Positions 1-8,377 are shown, counted from the stretch's first letter. The stretch is DNA of 64,000 bases from JAUIKM01 sp964445695 (GCA_964445695.1 CAYULF010000003.1:310001-374000); one strand, 5' to 3'. Translations and numbers: made by a program. The notes: generated from the letters alone by a model not told the origin.

Positions 1-1401
1 CGCCAGCGCGGCATCTCCGTCGCTACATCGGTCATGGGATTTGAATACAAAGGACGCAAAGTCAACATCCTCGACACACCCGGTCACCAGGATTTTGCCG
101 AGGACACCTTCCGCACGTTGACGGCGGTCGACAGCGCCATTGTCGTCGTCGACGTGGCCAAAGGCGTTGAGCAGCAAACCGAAAAACTGGTCGGCGTGTG
201 TTCGATGCGCAAGACGCCGATGATCGTGTTCATCAACAAACTGGACCGCGTCGGACGCGAGCCGATGGAACTGCTCGACGAGCTGGAGGAAAAACTCGGC
301 CTGACGGTTTGCCCATTGACCTGGCCGCTGGGCATGGGCAGCGAGCTGAAAGGCGTGTACAGCCTGCTGACCAAAAAACTGATTCTGTTCCGCGCGCACA
401 GCGTGCAGGACGAAGACGAAGCAATTGTGATCAGCGATCTGGCCGACGAACGACTTGACGCCATCGCCGGTTCGCTGGCGAACAAACTGCGCGAGGAAGT
501 TGAACTGATTTCGGGCGTCTATCCCGAGTTCTCGAAGGAAGACTACCTTGCCGGCGAACTGCAACCGGTCTTTTTTGGATCCGCGATCAACAACTTCGGC
601 GTGGCCGAACTGCTGAATTGTTTTGTGGACATTGCGCCGCCGCCGCTGCCCGCGCCGACGGACGAACGCATGGTGGACCCGAAGGAAGAGGCGTTCAGCG
701 GTTTTGTGTTCAAGATCCACGCCAATATGGACCCGAAACACCGCAACCGGATCGCCTTTCTGAAAATCTGTTCGGGCGTGTTCCAGCGCAACACGGTGTA
801 CAATCACGTGCGCCTGGGCAAGCAATTCCGCTTTGCCAATGTGACGAGTTTTATGGCTTCGCGCACGGAATTGATTGACGAGGCATATCCGGGAGACATC
901 GTCGGCATTTACGACACGGGCAATTTCCGCATCGGCGACACGCTGACGGAAGGCGAGCAATTCCGCTTCAAGGGCATTCCAAGTTTTTCGCCCGAGATGT
1001 TCCGCTACGTGCTCAACGCCGACCCGATGAAATCGAAACAGCTGGCCAAGGGGATTGACCAGTTAATGGAGGAGGGCGTGGCGCAGCTGTTCACCAGCGA
1101 GATGAGCGGACGCCAGATTATCGGCACCGTCGGCCCGCTGCAGTTCGACGTCATTCAATACCGTCTGGAGCACGAATACGGCGCCAAATGCCGCTACGAA
1201 CCCGCTTCGCTCTTCAAAGCCTGTTGGGTCACCTGTGACGATCCTGCGGAACTGGAGCGCTTCCGCGACAAGAAAAAGCGCGCGATGGCGGTGGACAAAC
1301 TGGGACGGCTCTGTTTTATGGCCGAGTCTGCGTATTCCATTGAGCTGGCCAGGCAGGATTTTCCCAACATTCGCTTTCATTTTACGTCCGAACTCACGTG
1401 A
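1..1401 (+). CDS. prfC: Peptide chain release factor 3 (RF3), 5' end missing
   Basis: RF3 is a translational GTPase that removes RF1/RF2 from the ribosome after termination. The reading frame is open from base 1, so the gene starts upstream of the window; about 466 of the usual roughly 530 residues are visible. The frame begins with the switch-I motif RQRGIS, then G3 (DTPGH) and G4 (NKLD); the P-loop lies outside. The C-terminal RF3 signature GPLQFDVIQYRLEHEYGAK is present, and its spacing is that of RF3 rather than EF-G. An internal ATG at 34 falls inside the GTPase domain and is not the start. The next gene begins 77 bases downstream on the same strand. I see no frameshift or missing motif in the visible part. 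Confidence 0.95.
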   Translation, partial: RQRGISVATSVMGFEYKGRKVNILDTPGHQDFAEDTFRTLTAVDSAIVVVDVAKGVEQQTEKLVGVCSMRKTPMIVFINKLDRVGREPMELLDELEEKLGLTVCPLTWPLGMGSELKGVYSLLTKKLILFRAHSVQDEDEAIVISDLADERLDAIAGSLANKLREEVELISGVYPEFSKEDYLAGELQPVFFGSAINNFGVAELLNCFVDIAPPPLPAPTDERMVDPKEEAFSGFVFKIHANMDPKHRNRIAFLKICSGVFQRNTVYNHVRLGKQFRFANVTSFMASRTELIDEAYPGDIVGIYDTGNFRIGDTLTEGEQFRFKGIPSFSPEMFRYVLNADPMKSKQLAKGIDQLMEEGVAQLFTSEMSGRQIIGTVGPLQFDVIQYRLEHEYGAKCRYEPASLFKACWVTCDDPAELERFRDKKKRAMAVDKLGRLCFMAESAYSIELARQDFPNIRFHFTSELT

Positions 1402-1478
1402 AGCAACCAAACGGCGGATGAAGTGTCACACGCCAGACAACCCGGAATCTGGTTCCGCTGAACAATCGAGGTGAATTA

Positions 1479-2078
1479 ATGTTATCGAGCCGTACAGTCA
1501 TTTATACCCTCACAGCCGCATCCATTCTTTTGCTCGCAGCGCTGGCCATGCCGGCGCAGCATCGCCCGGGGGCAACCAAAAAAGGCAGCCAGGCCGAAGC
1601 TGAAATTTTTGAGATTCCGGACTCGTCCAGAATGATTCCCTGGAAAGGCTACAAGCTGGCCGGCAAGTGGGAAGGACCGGAGGGCTTCGACGCCACCTGG
1701 GTCGTTTTTCACCAGAACAAACAGTTTGAGCTGCACAAGTTCTCGCGCAGCGAACCGATGTTCATCACCAACGAGATGCAGGAAGTCACCTGGCAGCTCG
1801 ACACGACAAAATCACCTGCGTGGATCGACATCGTGATCAAGATGAAGAGCGAAGAGGGCAAGGCCAAGATTCGCCAGATGACGGGCAGCGACACGGTGCG
1901 CATGCTCGGCATCATCAGCATCCTCGATCAGAACAACATGCTGATGACGATCAATACCAATCCGTTTGAAGGCGAGCGACCGACGGCATTCCGCAAAGAA
2001 GCGGTCGGCACGATGGCTATGACGCGCGTGCTGAACTGGAAGGAAGGCGACGTGCATCGCGGCCGCTCACAGCGATAA
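1479..2078 (+). CDS. Small secreted protein, possibly TIGR03067/lipocalin-like
   Basis: A 199-residue protein with an N-terminal signal peptide (hydrophobic core about residues 8-25, ending ALAMPAQ). The body has a KLAGKWEGPEG start and a later run of SPAWIDI, then LGIISILDQNNMLMTI, then ERPTAF. That order resembles the TIGR03067 type of small beta-barrel domain (a LxGxW start, then pxxIDl, then a GI-Y-ldgd-L stretch, then RPxxF), but this is recognition by eye and the family is itself uncharacterised. The start is supported by a strong Shine-Dalgarno (GAGGTGA, 4 bases before ATG). It lies downstream of prfC but probably has its own function. The C-terminus is basic (HRGRSQR). Confidence 0.75.
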   Translation: MLSSRTVIYTLTAASILLLAALAMPAQHRPGATKKGSQAEAEIFEIPDSSRMIPWKGYKLAGKWEGPEGFDATWVVFHQNKQFELHKFSRSEPMFITNEMQEVTWQLDTTKSPAWIDIVIKMKSEEGKAKIRQMTGSDTVRMLGIISILDQNNMLMTINTNPFEGERPTAFRKEAVGTMAMTRVLNWKEGDVHRGRSQR

Positions 2079-2147
2079 GATTCCAGTTTATATTCTCAAT
2101 CTACCTGCCGTCGCGGTACAGCAAGCGGACGGACAATGCACCTGTGT

Positions 2148-2179
2148 TTTGAATCAAAGGACCGATTTACCTATATTCG
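2148..2179 (+). promoter_or_regulatory. Bacteroidota-type promoter candidate
   Basis: TTTG at 2148-2151 and TATATTCG at 2172-2179, separated by 20 nt. This matches the Bacteroidota -33/-7 layout (TTTG, 19-21 nt, TAnnTTTG) with one change in the -7 box. The same pair occurs before the paralogue at 3171-3201. Confidence 0.55.
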
Positions 2180-2245
2180 CGGCGTTTAGTTGATTACGCA
2201 ACGACGACGCGACCACGGTCAAACGTGCGGACGAGAATCGCGTGG
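2159..2245 (+). repeat. Duplicated promoter-leader block, copy 1
   Basis: An 87-nt block that aligns without gaps to 3181-3267; I count about 12 mismatches (about 86% identity). It covers the -7 box and the first part of the transcript. Both copies precede paralogous beta-barrel genes, so the tandem duplication included the regulatory leader. Confidence 0.75.
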
Positions 2246-2544
2246 TTGATTCCGGATAAACACCGCGCACAGCAGGGCCGGTCTGAATGCGGGCACGACT
2301 GCCCGCGGGCGAAAGAGCTGGAACCACATACGCGTTTAATCACACATTATTCCGCCTTGAGCGCCACACCAAATGGCGCTGAAATTCAGAATTCAACGCC
2401 GCGTCAAGATCGCGTACCAACTTCACTCTCTCGTATTTGTACTCCGATGGTCAGTTCCGCCTCGCGACTGTCGAACATTCTCTCGAAATTTCTCTTCCGG
2501 TTCAATACAGACTATTGCTCTAACAATTACCAACAGAGGATTGT

Positions 2545-3045
2545 ATGAAAAAGGTGTTTAACCTGGTTCTGGCTGCTTCACTGTGTTTTCTCGCGTCCTT
2601 CATTCACGCTGAAGCCAATGAAAAAAGTATCGGCGGCGGACTCGTCTTCGGCTCGAAGTCCGATGGTTTTGAAGGTTCTGCACTCGGTATTGATCTGCGC
2701 GGCGTTTTCGGCATCAACGACAAATTCCGGATCGGGGCCGATTTTGACTTCTATTTTGCCGAAGAAAACGTGACTTTATGGGCCATCGACGGCAATGTGC
2801 ACTACGTGTTTGTTGAAGACGAAGTGCTGGTGTACGGTCTCGCAGGACTTGCCATTCTTCATGTATCATTTGACGGTACTCTTTTCGGCATTCCGGTCGA
2901 AATCAACGAAACCGACATTGGATTAAATCTCGGCGGCGGCGTGGATGTCCCGACGAAGTTTGGTGCGGTTTTCGGCGAACTCAAGATCCAGATCGAAGAC
3001 GTCGCCCAGGTAGTCATCGCCGGCGGTGTGCGCTTCGACATCTGA
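2545..3045 (+). CDS. Small outer-membrane beta-barrel protein, paralogue 1
   Basis: A 166-residue protein with a signal peptide (MKKVFNLVLAASLCFLASFIHA, cleavage near residue 22). The mature part is a series of alternating amphipathic strands with Gly-rich turns (SIGGGLVFGSKSDGF, IGADFDFYF, YGLAGLAI, GLNLGGGVDVPTKFGAVFGELK) and ends in GGVRFDI. That is the shape of an eight-stranded OmpA/OprG-like barrel, with an aromatic/hydrophobic last strand as outer-membrane assembly requires. It is a tandem paralogue of the next gene (3487-3993), sharing signal peptide, turns and C-terminus. A terminator follows at 3072. The function is unknown; no catalytic motif is visible. Confidence 0.8.
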   Translation: MKKVFNLVLAASLCFLASFIHAEANEKSIGGGLVFGSKSDGFEGSALGIDLRGVFGINDKFRIGADFDFYFAEENVTLWAIDGNVHYVFVEDEVLVYGLAGLAILHVSFDGTLFGIPVEINETDIGLNLGGGVDVPTKFGAVFGELKIQIEDVAQVVIAGGVRFDI

Positions 3046-3071
3046 CGCAATGCAGTTCAAGTTTTGACCAG

Positions 3072-3110
3072 CGGCGGAGTTCCTGCGCGGAATTTCGCCG
3101 TTGTTGTTTA
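3072..3110 (+). terminator. Rho-independent terminator after beta-barrel gene 1
   Basis: A 12-bp stem (3072-3083 with 3089-3100, two G-T wobbles), a 5-nt loop TGCGC and a T-rich tail TTGTTGTTT. It is closely similar to the hairpin at 4022 after the paralogue, so the tandem duplication carried the terminator too. Confidence 0.8.
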
Positions 3111-3170
3111 ATCAGGTCCAAATCTACTCTCCGCCGCCGCACCGGGGAAGGTTGGGCATTTCACCTGTTT

Positions 3171-3201
3171 TTTGCTTGATGGACCGATTTGCCTATATTC
3201 G
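3171..3201 (+). promoter_or_regulatory. Promoter candidate, copy 2
   Basis: TTTG at 3171-3174 and TATATTCG at 3194-3201 with a 19-nt spacer. This is the counterpart of the promoter at 2148-2179. Confidence 0.55.
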
Positions 3202-3267
3202 CGGGATTCCGTTGCTTTCGCAACAACAACGCGACCACGGACAAACGTGCGGACGTGTATCGCGTGG
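3181..3267 (+). repeat. Duplicated promoter-leader block, copy 2
   Basis: Aligns gap-free with 2159-2245. The rest of the gap 3046-3486 holds the terminator of gene 1, this block and about 220 nt of leader, including a short CA run near 3376; no gene is supported there. Confidence 0.75.
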
Positions 3268-3486
3268 ATTCTACCAAAAGAGCTGTTCGGGCGGCATCAC
3301 ACATTCCGCCTGAAGCGCCGTGCCGTTCGACGCCGTCTGTTTAACCAGGGCGAGTCACCGGCGGCCGGCTGTATTACACACACACACGATTCTGAGAATC
3401 AGTTCCGCCGCTCGATGCTCAGAAACCCTCTTAAAGTTCAACACTGAGAATTATCCCAATTCATTCCTTTACCAGTTGAGGTATGT

Positions 3487-3993
3487 ATGAAAAAGATGTT
3501 TAACATCGTTCTGGCAGCTACGGTTTGTTTTCTGGTCTCATTTGCAGGCGTTCAGGCTGAAGGCACGAGCATCGGCGGCGGCCTGGCTCTCGGCACCAAG
3601 TCCGACGGATTCGGCAGCTCCGCGCTCGGCATCGACCTGCGCGGTGTACATGCGATTAACGACAAGGTTCGCATTGGCGCGGATTTTGAGTACTTTTTTG
3701 CCGAAGGCGATGCGACGTTCTGGATTCTGGACGGCAACGTTCATTACATCTTTGTGGAAGATGATGTATTGTTTTACGGCATTGCCGGGCTGGGCATCCT
3801 GCACGTATCATATCCTTTTTTCAGCCCGATCACCGGATCCAGCGAAAGCATCGGCGACACAAACGTGGCACTTAATCTGGGTGGTGGAATAGACTTTCCG
3901 ACGAAATTCGGCGCGGTCTTCGGCGAAATCAAATTTCAGATTGAAGACGGCAACCAGATCGTCATCGCCGGCGGTGTGCGCTTCGACATCTGA
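3487..3993 (+). CDS. Small outer-membrane beta-barrel protein, paralogue 2
   Basis: A 168-residue paralogue of the 2545-3045 product. The signal peptide is MKKMFNIVLAATVCFLVSFA, with cleavage near VQA-EG. The mature protein repeats the same strand-turn pattern (SIGGGLALGTKSDGFGSSAL, IGADFEYFFAEGDATFW, LNLGGGIDFPTKFGAVFGEI) and the same C-terminal strand GGVRFDI, the expected barrel end. The main difference is the loop around residues 105-122 (YPFFSPITGSSESIGD), longer and changed, as expected of a surface loop. An out-of-frame ATG at 3483 is ignored; the start at 3487 gives the signal peptide. The gene is convergent with the Cys-rich protein at 4088-4786. Its function is not recognisable. Confidence 0.8.
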   Translation: MKKMFNIVLAATVCFLVSFAGVQAEGTSIGGGLALGTKSDGFGSSALGIDLRGVHAINDKVRIGADFEYFFAEGDATFWILDGNVHYIFVEDDVLFYGIAGLGILHVSYPFFSPITGSSESIGDTNVALNLGGGIDFPTKFGAVFGEIKFQIEDGNQIVIAGGVRFDI

Positions 3994-4021
3994 TCCAGGA
4001 CCGATCACAAGTTTAATACAA

Positions 4022-4055
4022 CGGCGGAGTCCCTGCGTGGAACTCCGCCGTTTCT
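4022..4055. terminator. Terminator shared by convergent genes
   Basis: Stem CGGCGGAGT / ACTCCGCCG (4022-4030 and 4042-4050) extended by CC/GG, followed by TTTCTGTTT on the + strand and TTGTATT on the - strand. It sits between the convergent genes ending at 3993 and 4088, so it may serve both. Confidence 0.75.
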
Positions 4056-4087
4056 GTTTAATCAACTGCGTTTTAATTCAATTCAGA

Positions 4088-4786
4088 TCAGCACTCGCAG
4101 CAACAGGCAAAGTAGAGCCAACCGCTCGCCAGACCGGTTGCGTCGTCCAACTGCTCAAAAGTGATGCAGATGCCGCGGATGTCCAGAATATTACAGCCGC
4201 TTTCTTCACACTTGGCTTTGGCCAGTTCGTACTGATTCGAGATGATCTTCTTGATGGCGTCGATCTTCGATTCCATGTTTTCACACTCGAATTCCGCTTC
4301 CGCGTCGGCCGTCATGACTTCCTGACCTTCGCAGGGCGTTCTGTCTATGTCCAGACAATTCGGTTCAAACTCGGTCGGACAAGGACAGCAGCAGACGTAT
4401 TCAACCTGCGACACGGCATAACAAGCGCCGCCGGACATGCGTTTGGTGGTTGAAACGCTGACAAAACCGATGCCGTCGCAACCGATTTCTTCACAGACGG
4501 CCTGCGCCTGCTCGATCGCCAACAGGACGGCTTTGTAGTGCGCATCCATGGCCGACTGCGGATCGCAGCAGTCGTATTTAACGCGCGCACCGGCTTTGCG
4601 CAGGACGGCGTCTTCACACGGCGGCGGGTCCTGCAGCAGGGCGCCGGCAACTACCGGCGAACCGATCAGGGAAGCGATGCCGACGGCATCCATCGAAGCG
4701 GCGGAAAAGGTGTTGGCAGCCATGCCGAAGGCGGAAGCACTTAAAAGAAAACACAGTGAAAATACGGCGGATAACAGACGTTGCAT
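4088..4786 (-). CDS. Cys-rich secreted protein with two internal repeats
   Basis: 232 residues from the ATG at 4786, which has a GGAG Shine-Dalgarno 7 nt upstream; the frame is open further upstream, but that part lacks coding character. A signal peptide (MQRLLSAVFSLCFLLSASAFG) starts it. The rest is two repeats of about 80 residues. Each begins with a Cys-Glu, has a helical A-x-C-E-E-x-G-C segment (QAVCEEIGCDG and KAKCEESGCNI), and ends in a strand closing on CCC-x-C (VCCCPC and ACCCEC). I count about 20 Cys in the mature part, suggesting disulfides or metal clusters. I do not recognise the family. Export is supported by the signal peptide; the role is unknown. Confidence 0.75.
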   Translation of the reverse strand: MQRLLSAVFSLCFLLSASAFGMAANTFSAASMDAVGIASLIGSPVVAGALLQDPPPCEDAVLRKAGARVKYDCCDPQSAMDAHYKAVLLAIEQAQAVCEEIGCDGIGFVSVSTTKRMSGGACYAVSQVEYVCCCPCPTEFEPNCLDIDRTPCEGQEVMTADAEAEFECENMESKIDAIKKIISNQYELAKAKCEESGCNILDIRGICITFEQLDDATGLASGWLYFACCCEC

Positions 4787-5476
4787 GTTACAACTCCGAA
4801 AAAAAATACAACAAGAATAGAATTGGTTAACCACGCGCAGAGCGGTGGAGCGGCAGTGAATGTAATGCAGACTTTTTGCGTTAAACCTTGCGATAGCTCG
4901 TCCACGTCCGATTGCTTCGCCTGCGGATTGTACAGGCGCGCCGGCGGCGCGGAGTGCATCGCGATGCGTGTGTTTAATTCTGCCCCGGGCAGTGGAAGTG
5001 TGGGGCGGAGTTAATACTGGTGCTGTGCGGACAGTGGAACAGTTTCCCGCGCTGCTGTCGGCGAATGACGGTTCGGACGCAAAAGGTCCGATGGTTGTAC
5101 GGAAGGGCAGGGGGCGTACACGTTCCGCCCGCAAGCCGAACATGAATCTACAAAATTCTCCAGATATTTAACCGCCGTTTGAAAGCTGAAATCTCATTCG
5201 CGCCGGAGGATTGTGCGCTCAGGTAATATCTTGTGTTCGTAACCCGATGGCCGCTGATGCGATCTTTGACAGTTTGCTGCGGGAACCGCAACGAAGCTTT
5301 TGCACTTGTGTCTGCGTTCAGAAGCACAGGCAGCGCCTGTGCATTTTGCGACTCCCGCAGTTGAAAGCCGCCGCAGGGCTGGCCCAGATTGTGTATATTC
5401 GATCGTCATGCGACTGCTGCGCCGTCCCCGCGCCGGTCGGAACGAGTAACGGACATCCTGAAATTCGGATACAATT
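4787..5476. other. 690-nt divergent intergenic region
   Basis: Lies between the Cys-rich gene (- strand) and the propeller gene (+ strand). No open frame here looks coding. It holds the leader of both genes, a 12-bp palindrome GCATCGCGATGC at 4956-4967, and a -7-like TATATTCG at 5394-5401 for the + strand. Confidence 0.5.
5394..5401 (+). promoter_or_regulatory. -7-like promoter box TATATTCG
   Basis: Same octamer as in the promoters at 2172 and 3194, 76 nt before the ATG of the propeller gene. No TTTG box is found at the right distance, so the call rests on the -7 box alone. Confidence 0.35.
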
Positions 5477-7510
5477 ATGCTCAAATGTAGTACCATTAGC
5501 CGATACTTCGTGCAGCTGTTAGTGTTGGCCCTTGCGGTCGCCACGGCGCAGTCGCTCACCTGGATCTCGCTGAACGGACCGCACGACGCGCGTATGTGGG
5601 ACGCAGTTCATACGCCGAAGGGACTCGCTTTTACGGCGGGCAGCCGCGGCATCTGGAAATCGGACAACAGCGGCCTGAGCTGGCAGAGCAGTGGCCTGGC
5701 GGACCGCGAAATTCTCGTGATGCACCCTGTCGACGACGAGGTTTTGCTCGCCGCCAATCTGGAGCCCGCCTGGTTTCGCTCGATCGACAGCGGCGCAACC
5801 TGGCAGGAAATGCCGCAGGAACTCGAACAAATTGCCTGTTTTGCCTCCGACGACAACTTTGTCTACGCCGGAACGGTCAACGGTGTACTTCGCTCCGACG
5901 ACAGGGGCGCGACGTGGGAAGATTTCGGACTCGAAAACACCACGGTCACCAGTCTGCTGATTCGCAGCAACGGCGACATGATTGCCGGAACCGGACCGGG
6001 GCTGCCCAATTACCGGCGCAGCAATGACGACCAGGGCTGGACCGCCGCAGGCCTGGCCGATGAGTGGATCTGGGACATGGTTGAAACGGCGTCCGGCCGC
6101 ATCGTGGCCGCCGCTTTTAACAATGGCGTCGCCTACTCGGATGACGGAAGCACCTGGCTCTTTTCAGAGACCTCTTTTCTCGGCGGCATCGTCGCAATGA
6201 CGGCCGACGTCGACACGGTCTACGCCGCCGACGATTTCGGCATGATTGTCAGCTACGACCAGGGGGAAAGCTGGACGACTGTTAACAATTTTCGCGACGG
6301 CATCCGCGGGCTGACGGTTCTGCCCAACGGCCAGTTGCTTGCCGCCAGCTTCCAGGAAGGCGTGTCGCGCAGTTTTGACGGTCGCGACTGGTTTCCGGCC
6401 AATGACGGTCTTCCATTCATGACCGCAGTCGAAATCATCGCCGGCCCCGAGGGCGATATTGCCGCACACGACGGGCAGAACATGCAGAATCTCACGCCGT
6501 TTTCGGTTAACTGGCGCATTCCGCGCAACGTCGGCGAGGGCTTCACCTCCCTGACGCTCACACGCGATCTGGTGACCTGGGCGGCGACGCAGGATAAAAT
6601 ATTTCGCTCGGAATCGGGTGGTTTTGCCTGGCGCGATTCCGGCCCGGACGACTACGGTTCGGTTGTCGATATTTACGGCGCGCTCGACGGCGCGATTCTG
6701 GCCCTGTTTAACAATGGCGCGGCACGCACGGCCAACGACGGCGACGACTGGGCCGATCTCAACTGGACGGGCAGCAGCCAGCACATCGTCGGCACGAGCA
6801 CGTCGGAAATTTTCATTGTAGATATGGTCGGCCGCCTCTGGATATCCGACGATCTGGGCCAGGAATGGACCGAACTCGAGTTGCCGGAAGAGTTTAACAA
6901 GTCCGGATTTGTCGATATGATTGTCGCCACGGATGACGCGCTGGTCATCGCCGACGAGACGAATATTTTCAGGTCCGACGACCTCGGTGAAAACTGGAGC
7001 AGCATCGACGGGGTTGAGAAGGACGTAAACATTATTGATATGCAGCCCGGTTTTAACGGCACGCTTTTCTACGCGACAAACGAACTGGACGGCTTGTATC
7101 AGCTCGATCCGGGCGGCGAATGGGTTAACATCGGCGAGGGACTTGGCCGCACTCCGAGCGCCATCACCTACGATCAGAACGGCCGTATTTACGCCGCCAC
7201 TCTCGAAGAAGGCATCTGGCGCGCTGTTTCTCCGGTCACGGATGTGCGCGAAGACACGAACAACACGTCAAGTCTGTTTATCCATCCGCAGCCCGCGTTT
7301 AACACGACGCGGGTCGACTTTGGACGCGATTTGCGCGACGCGCAGATTGTGATCCACGACCTGCGCGGCACGGCGCTGCAGGAGATCCGTCTGCCGGGAG
7401 TCGCCGGCGGAGCTCAACTGAATCTGAACGATCTGGCGGCGGGCGCGTATGTGCTGCGCGTACGTGCGGGCGAATTCCAGGCGGACGCACCGCTGCGCGT
7501 TTTGCGCTGA
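5477..7510 (+). CDS. Secreted Asp-box beta-propeller protein with T9SS sorting domain
   Basis: A 677-residue exported protein. After a signal peptide (about residues 1-25) come repeated Asp-box type motifs S-x-D-x-G-x-T-W: SDNSGLSW, SIDSGATW, SDDRGATW, SYDQGESW, SDDLGQEW, SDDLGENW and weaker ones. This is the pattern of sialidase/BNR and YCF48-like beta-propellers; here it probably serves as a scaffold or binding domain, as no sialidase active-site set was identified. The last 80 residues form a T9SS type-A C-terminal domain: HPQPAFNTTRVDF, IHDLRGTALQEIRL, LAAGAYVLRVRAG and a basic end. The domain is expected to route the protein through the outer membrane by type IX secretion. Ligand and role are unknown. 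Confidence 0.85.
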   Translation: MLKCSTISRYFVQLLVLALAVATAQSLTWISLNGPHDARMWDAVHTPKGLAFTAGSRGIWKSDNSGLSWQSSGLADREILVMHPVDDEVLLAANLEPAWFRSIDSGATWQEMPQELEQIACFASDDNFVYAGTVNGVLRSDDRGATWEDFGLENTTVTSLLIRSNGDMIAGTGPGLPNYRRSNDDQGWTAAGLADEWIWDMVETASGRIVAAAFNNGVAYSDDGSTWLFSETSFLGGIVAMTADVDTVYAADDFGMIVSYDQGESWTTVNNFRDGIRGLTVLPNGQLLAASFQEGVSRSFDGRDWFPANDGLPFMTAVEIIAGPEGDIAAHDGQNMQNLTPFSVNWRIPRNVGEGFTSLTLTRDLVTWAATQDKIFRSESGGFAWRDSGPDDYGSVVDIYGALDGAILALFNNGAARTANDGDDWADLNWTGSSQHIVGTSTSEIFIVDMVGRLWISDDLGQEWTELELPEEFNKSGFVDMIVATDDALVIADETNIFRSDDLGENWSSIDGVEKDVNIIDMQPGFNGTLFYATNELDGLYQLDPGGEWVNIGEGLGRTPSAITYDQNGRIYAATLEEGIWRAVSPVTDVREDTNNTSSLFIHPQPAFNTTRVDFGRDLRDAQIVIHDLRGTALQEIRLPGVAGGAQLNLNDLAAGAYVLRVRAGEFQADAPLRVLR

Positions 7511-7575
7511 GAATTGGTTGAAGTTCTTGTTTAACATGCGCCCTTGAGCCCTTCACTTCGTTGCGGTCTCGGGCT

Positions 7576-7608
7576 TTCTGACATTTTTGCTTGTCACCGG
7601 GACTGGAG
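7576..7608 (+). repeat. Dispersed intergenic repeat, copy A
   Basis: Core CTGACATTTTTGCTTGTC followed by a G-rich ACCGGGACTGGAG. Related copies occur at 57601-57635 and 62057-62091, all between genes. In one frame each copy would read L-T-F-L-[FL]-V-x-G-x-G. It lies in the 250-nt gap 7511-7760, which otherwise shows no gene. Confidence 0.55.
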
Positions 7609-7760
7609 ACAGCGGGCCGCAGGCCCGTGACTCAGTTGTTTAACAACAGGTTCAAAGACTTGCGGCTTATCTCTTTAAGACAAGCAAGAGAAAAAAGCAA
7701 GCCGCCCGGTCGGAAGCCGGAGGCGAAGCGCTCAGAATTCTCGGTGAAAATTCATCGGAT

Positions 7761-8240
7761 TTAGTCGGATGCCTGTTTAAGTTCACCGAAGCGCTGCGCC
7801 AGCACGTTTTTGCGATGCGTGAAAATGGTGTTTAATCGCCCGCGCACAAAAGCGGCATGCGCCAGCTCTCCCAGCGGACCAAAGGGCAGCACATAACTGA
7901 CCCGGTCGATAACTTCAACACCGCCCGCAACTTCGTTAAACACATGCTCGTGATGCCACATGCGGTAGGGGCCGACGCGCTGTTCGTCCACAAAATAATG
8001 CGGCGCACGCACATGCGTGATTTCGGTTACCCATCGGCTGCGCAGTCCGGCCAGCGGACGAACGCGATACTCGATAATCAGACCCGGATGCATATCGCGC
8101 GGCACGTCCGATACAACTTCAAAGTCGAGCCATTCGGGTGTAATTGTACGCAGGTTCAAAGGCGACTGAAAAAAATCCCATGTTTCGCGCAGATCGGCCT
8201 GCAGAAGTTGCCGCATTTCGAGTTGATGCAAGCGTGCCAT
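7761..8240 (-). CDS. SRPBCC (START-like) family protein
   Basis: A 159-residue cytosolic protein of the SRPBCC/START fold, a hydrophobic-pocket fold used for binding small lipophilic ligands. The pattern is typical of stand-alone 150-residue members often annotated as cell division inhibitor/SRPBCC: an N-terminal LHQLEMRQLLQADLRETWDF, a helix with NLRTITPEWLDFEV, central strands (GLIIEYRVRPLAGLRSRWVT), WHHEHVF, and a long C-terminal helix (HRKNVLAQRFGELKQ). I start it at the ATG at 8240 rather than the in-frame TTG at 8270, because the extra ten residues break the first strand. It is divergent from the flavin monooxygenase at 8378, and the shared 137-nt spacer carries an inverted repeat. The ligand is unknown. 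Confidence 0.75.
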   Translation of the reverse strand: MARLHQLEMRQLLQADLRETWDFFQSPLNLRTITPEWLDFEVVSDVPRDMHPGLIIEYRVRPLAGLRSRWVTEITHVRAPHYFVDEQRVGPYRMWHHEHVFNEVAGGVEVIDRVSYVLPFGPLGELAHAAFVRGRLNTIFTHRKNVLAQRFGELKQASD

Positions 8241-8290
8241 AGTCCAACCAATCGTAAAGATGTTAAGCAATCAACCAGCGCAGCGACAGC

Positions 8291-8310
8291 TTTATCCGTA
8301 GGGGGATAAA
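8291..8310. promoter_or_regulatory. Inverted repeat, candidate operator
   Basis: TTTATCC at 8291-8297 and GGATAAA at 8304-8310 form a perfect 7-bp inverted repeat with a 6-nt centre. It lies between the divergent SRPBCC and monooxygenase genes, 31 nt before a -7 box. No regulator gene is adjacent. Confidence 0.4.
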
Positions 8311-8341
8311 AGTATGCCCATGCCGAACGCGGTTAATCGCC

Positions 8342-8349
8342 TATATTTG
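8342..8349 (+). promoter_or_regulatory. Bacteroidota -7 box TATATTTG
   Basis: Exact match to TAnnTTTG, 28 nt before the monooxygenase ATG. No clear TTTG is seen at the -33 position. Confidence 0.5.
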
Positions 8350-8377
8350 TGAATCGAGTGTAAAAAGGAAATCGGAA

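Larger units (their letters stand above)
2079..2544 (+). other. 466-nt intergenic region with promoter and long leader
   Basis: No gene is supported here. The stretch holds a promoter-like pair at 2148-2179, then about 365 nt of leader before the beta-barrel gene at 2545. Part of it (2159-2245) is duplicated before the paralogue at 3487. Short open frames (for example 2225-2548) have no coding character. Confidence 0.6.

Noticed and set aside
2225..2548. 107-codon frame upstream of the first barrel gene
   Set aside because: The region is a leader duplicated at 3181; the frame is not conserved in the second copy.
3376..3387. Short CA dinucleotide run
   Set aside because: Only about six units; too short to call a functional repeat.
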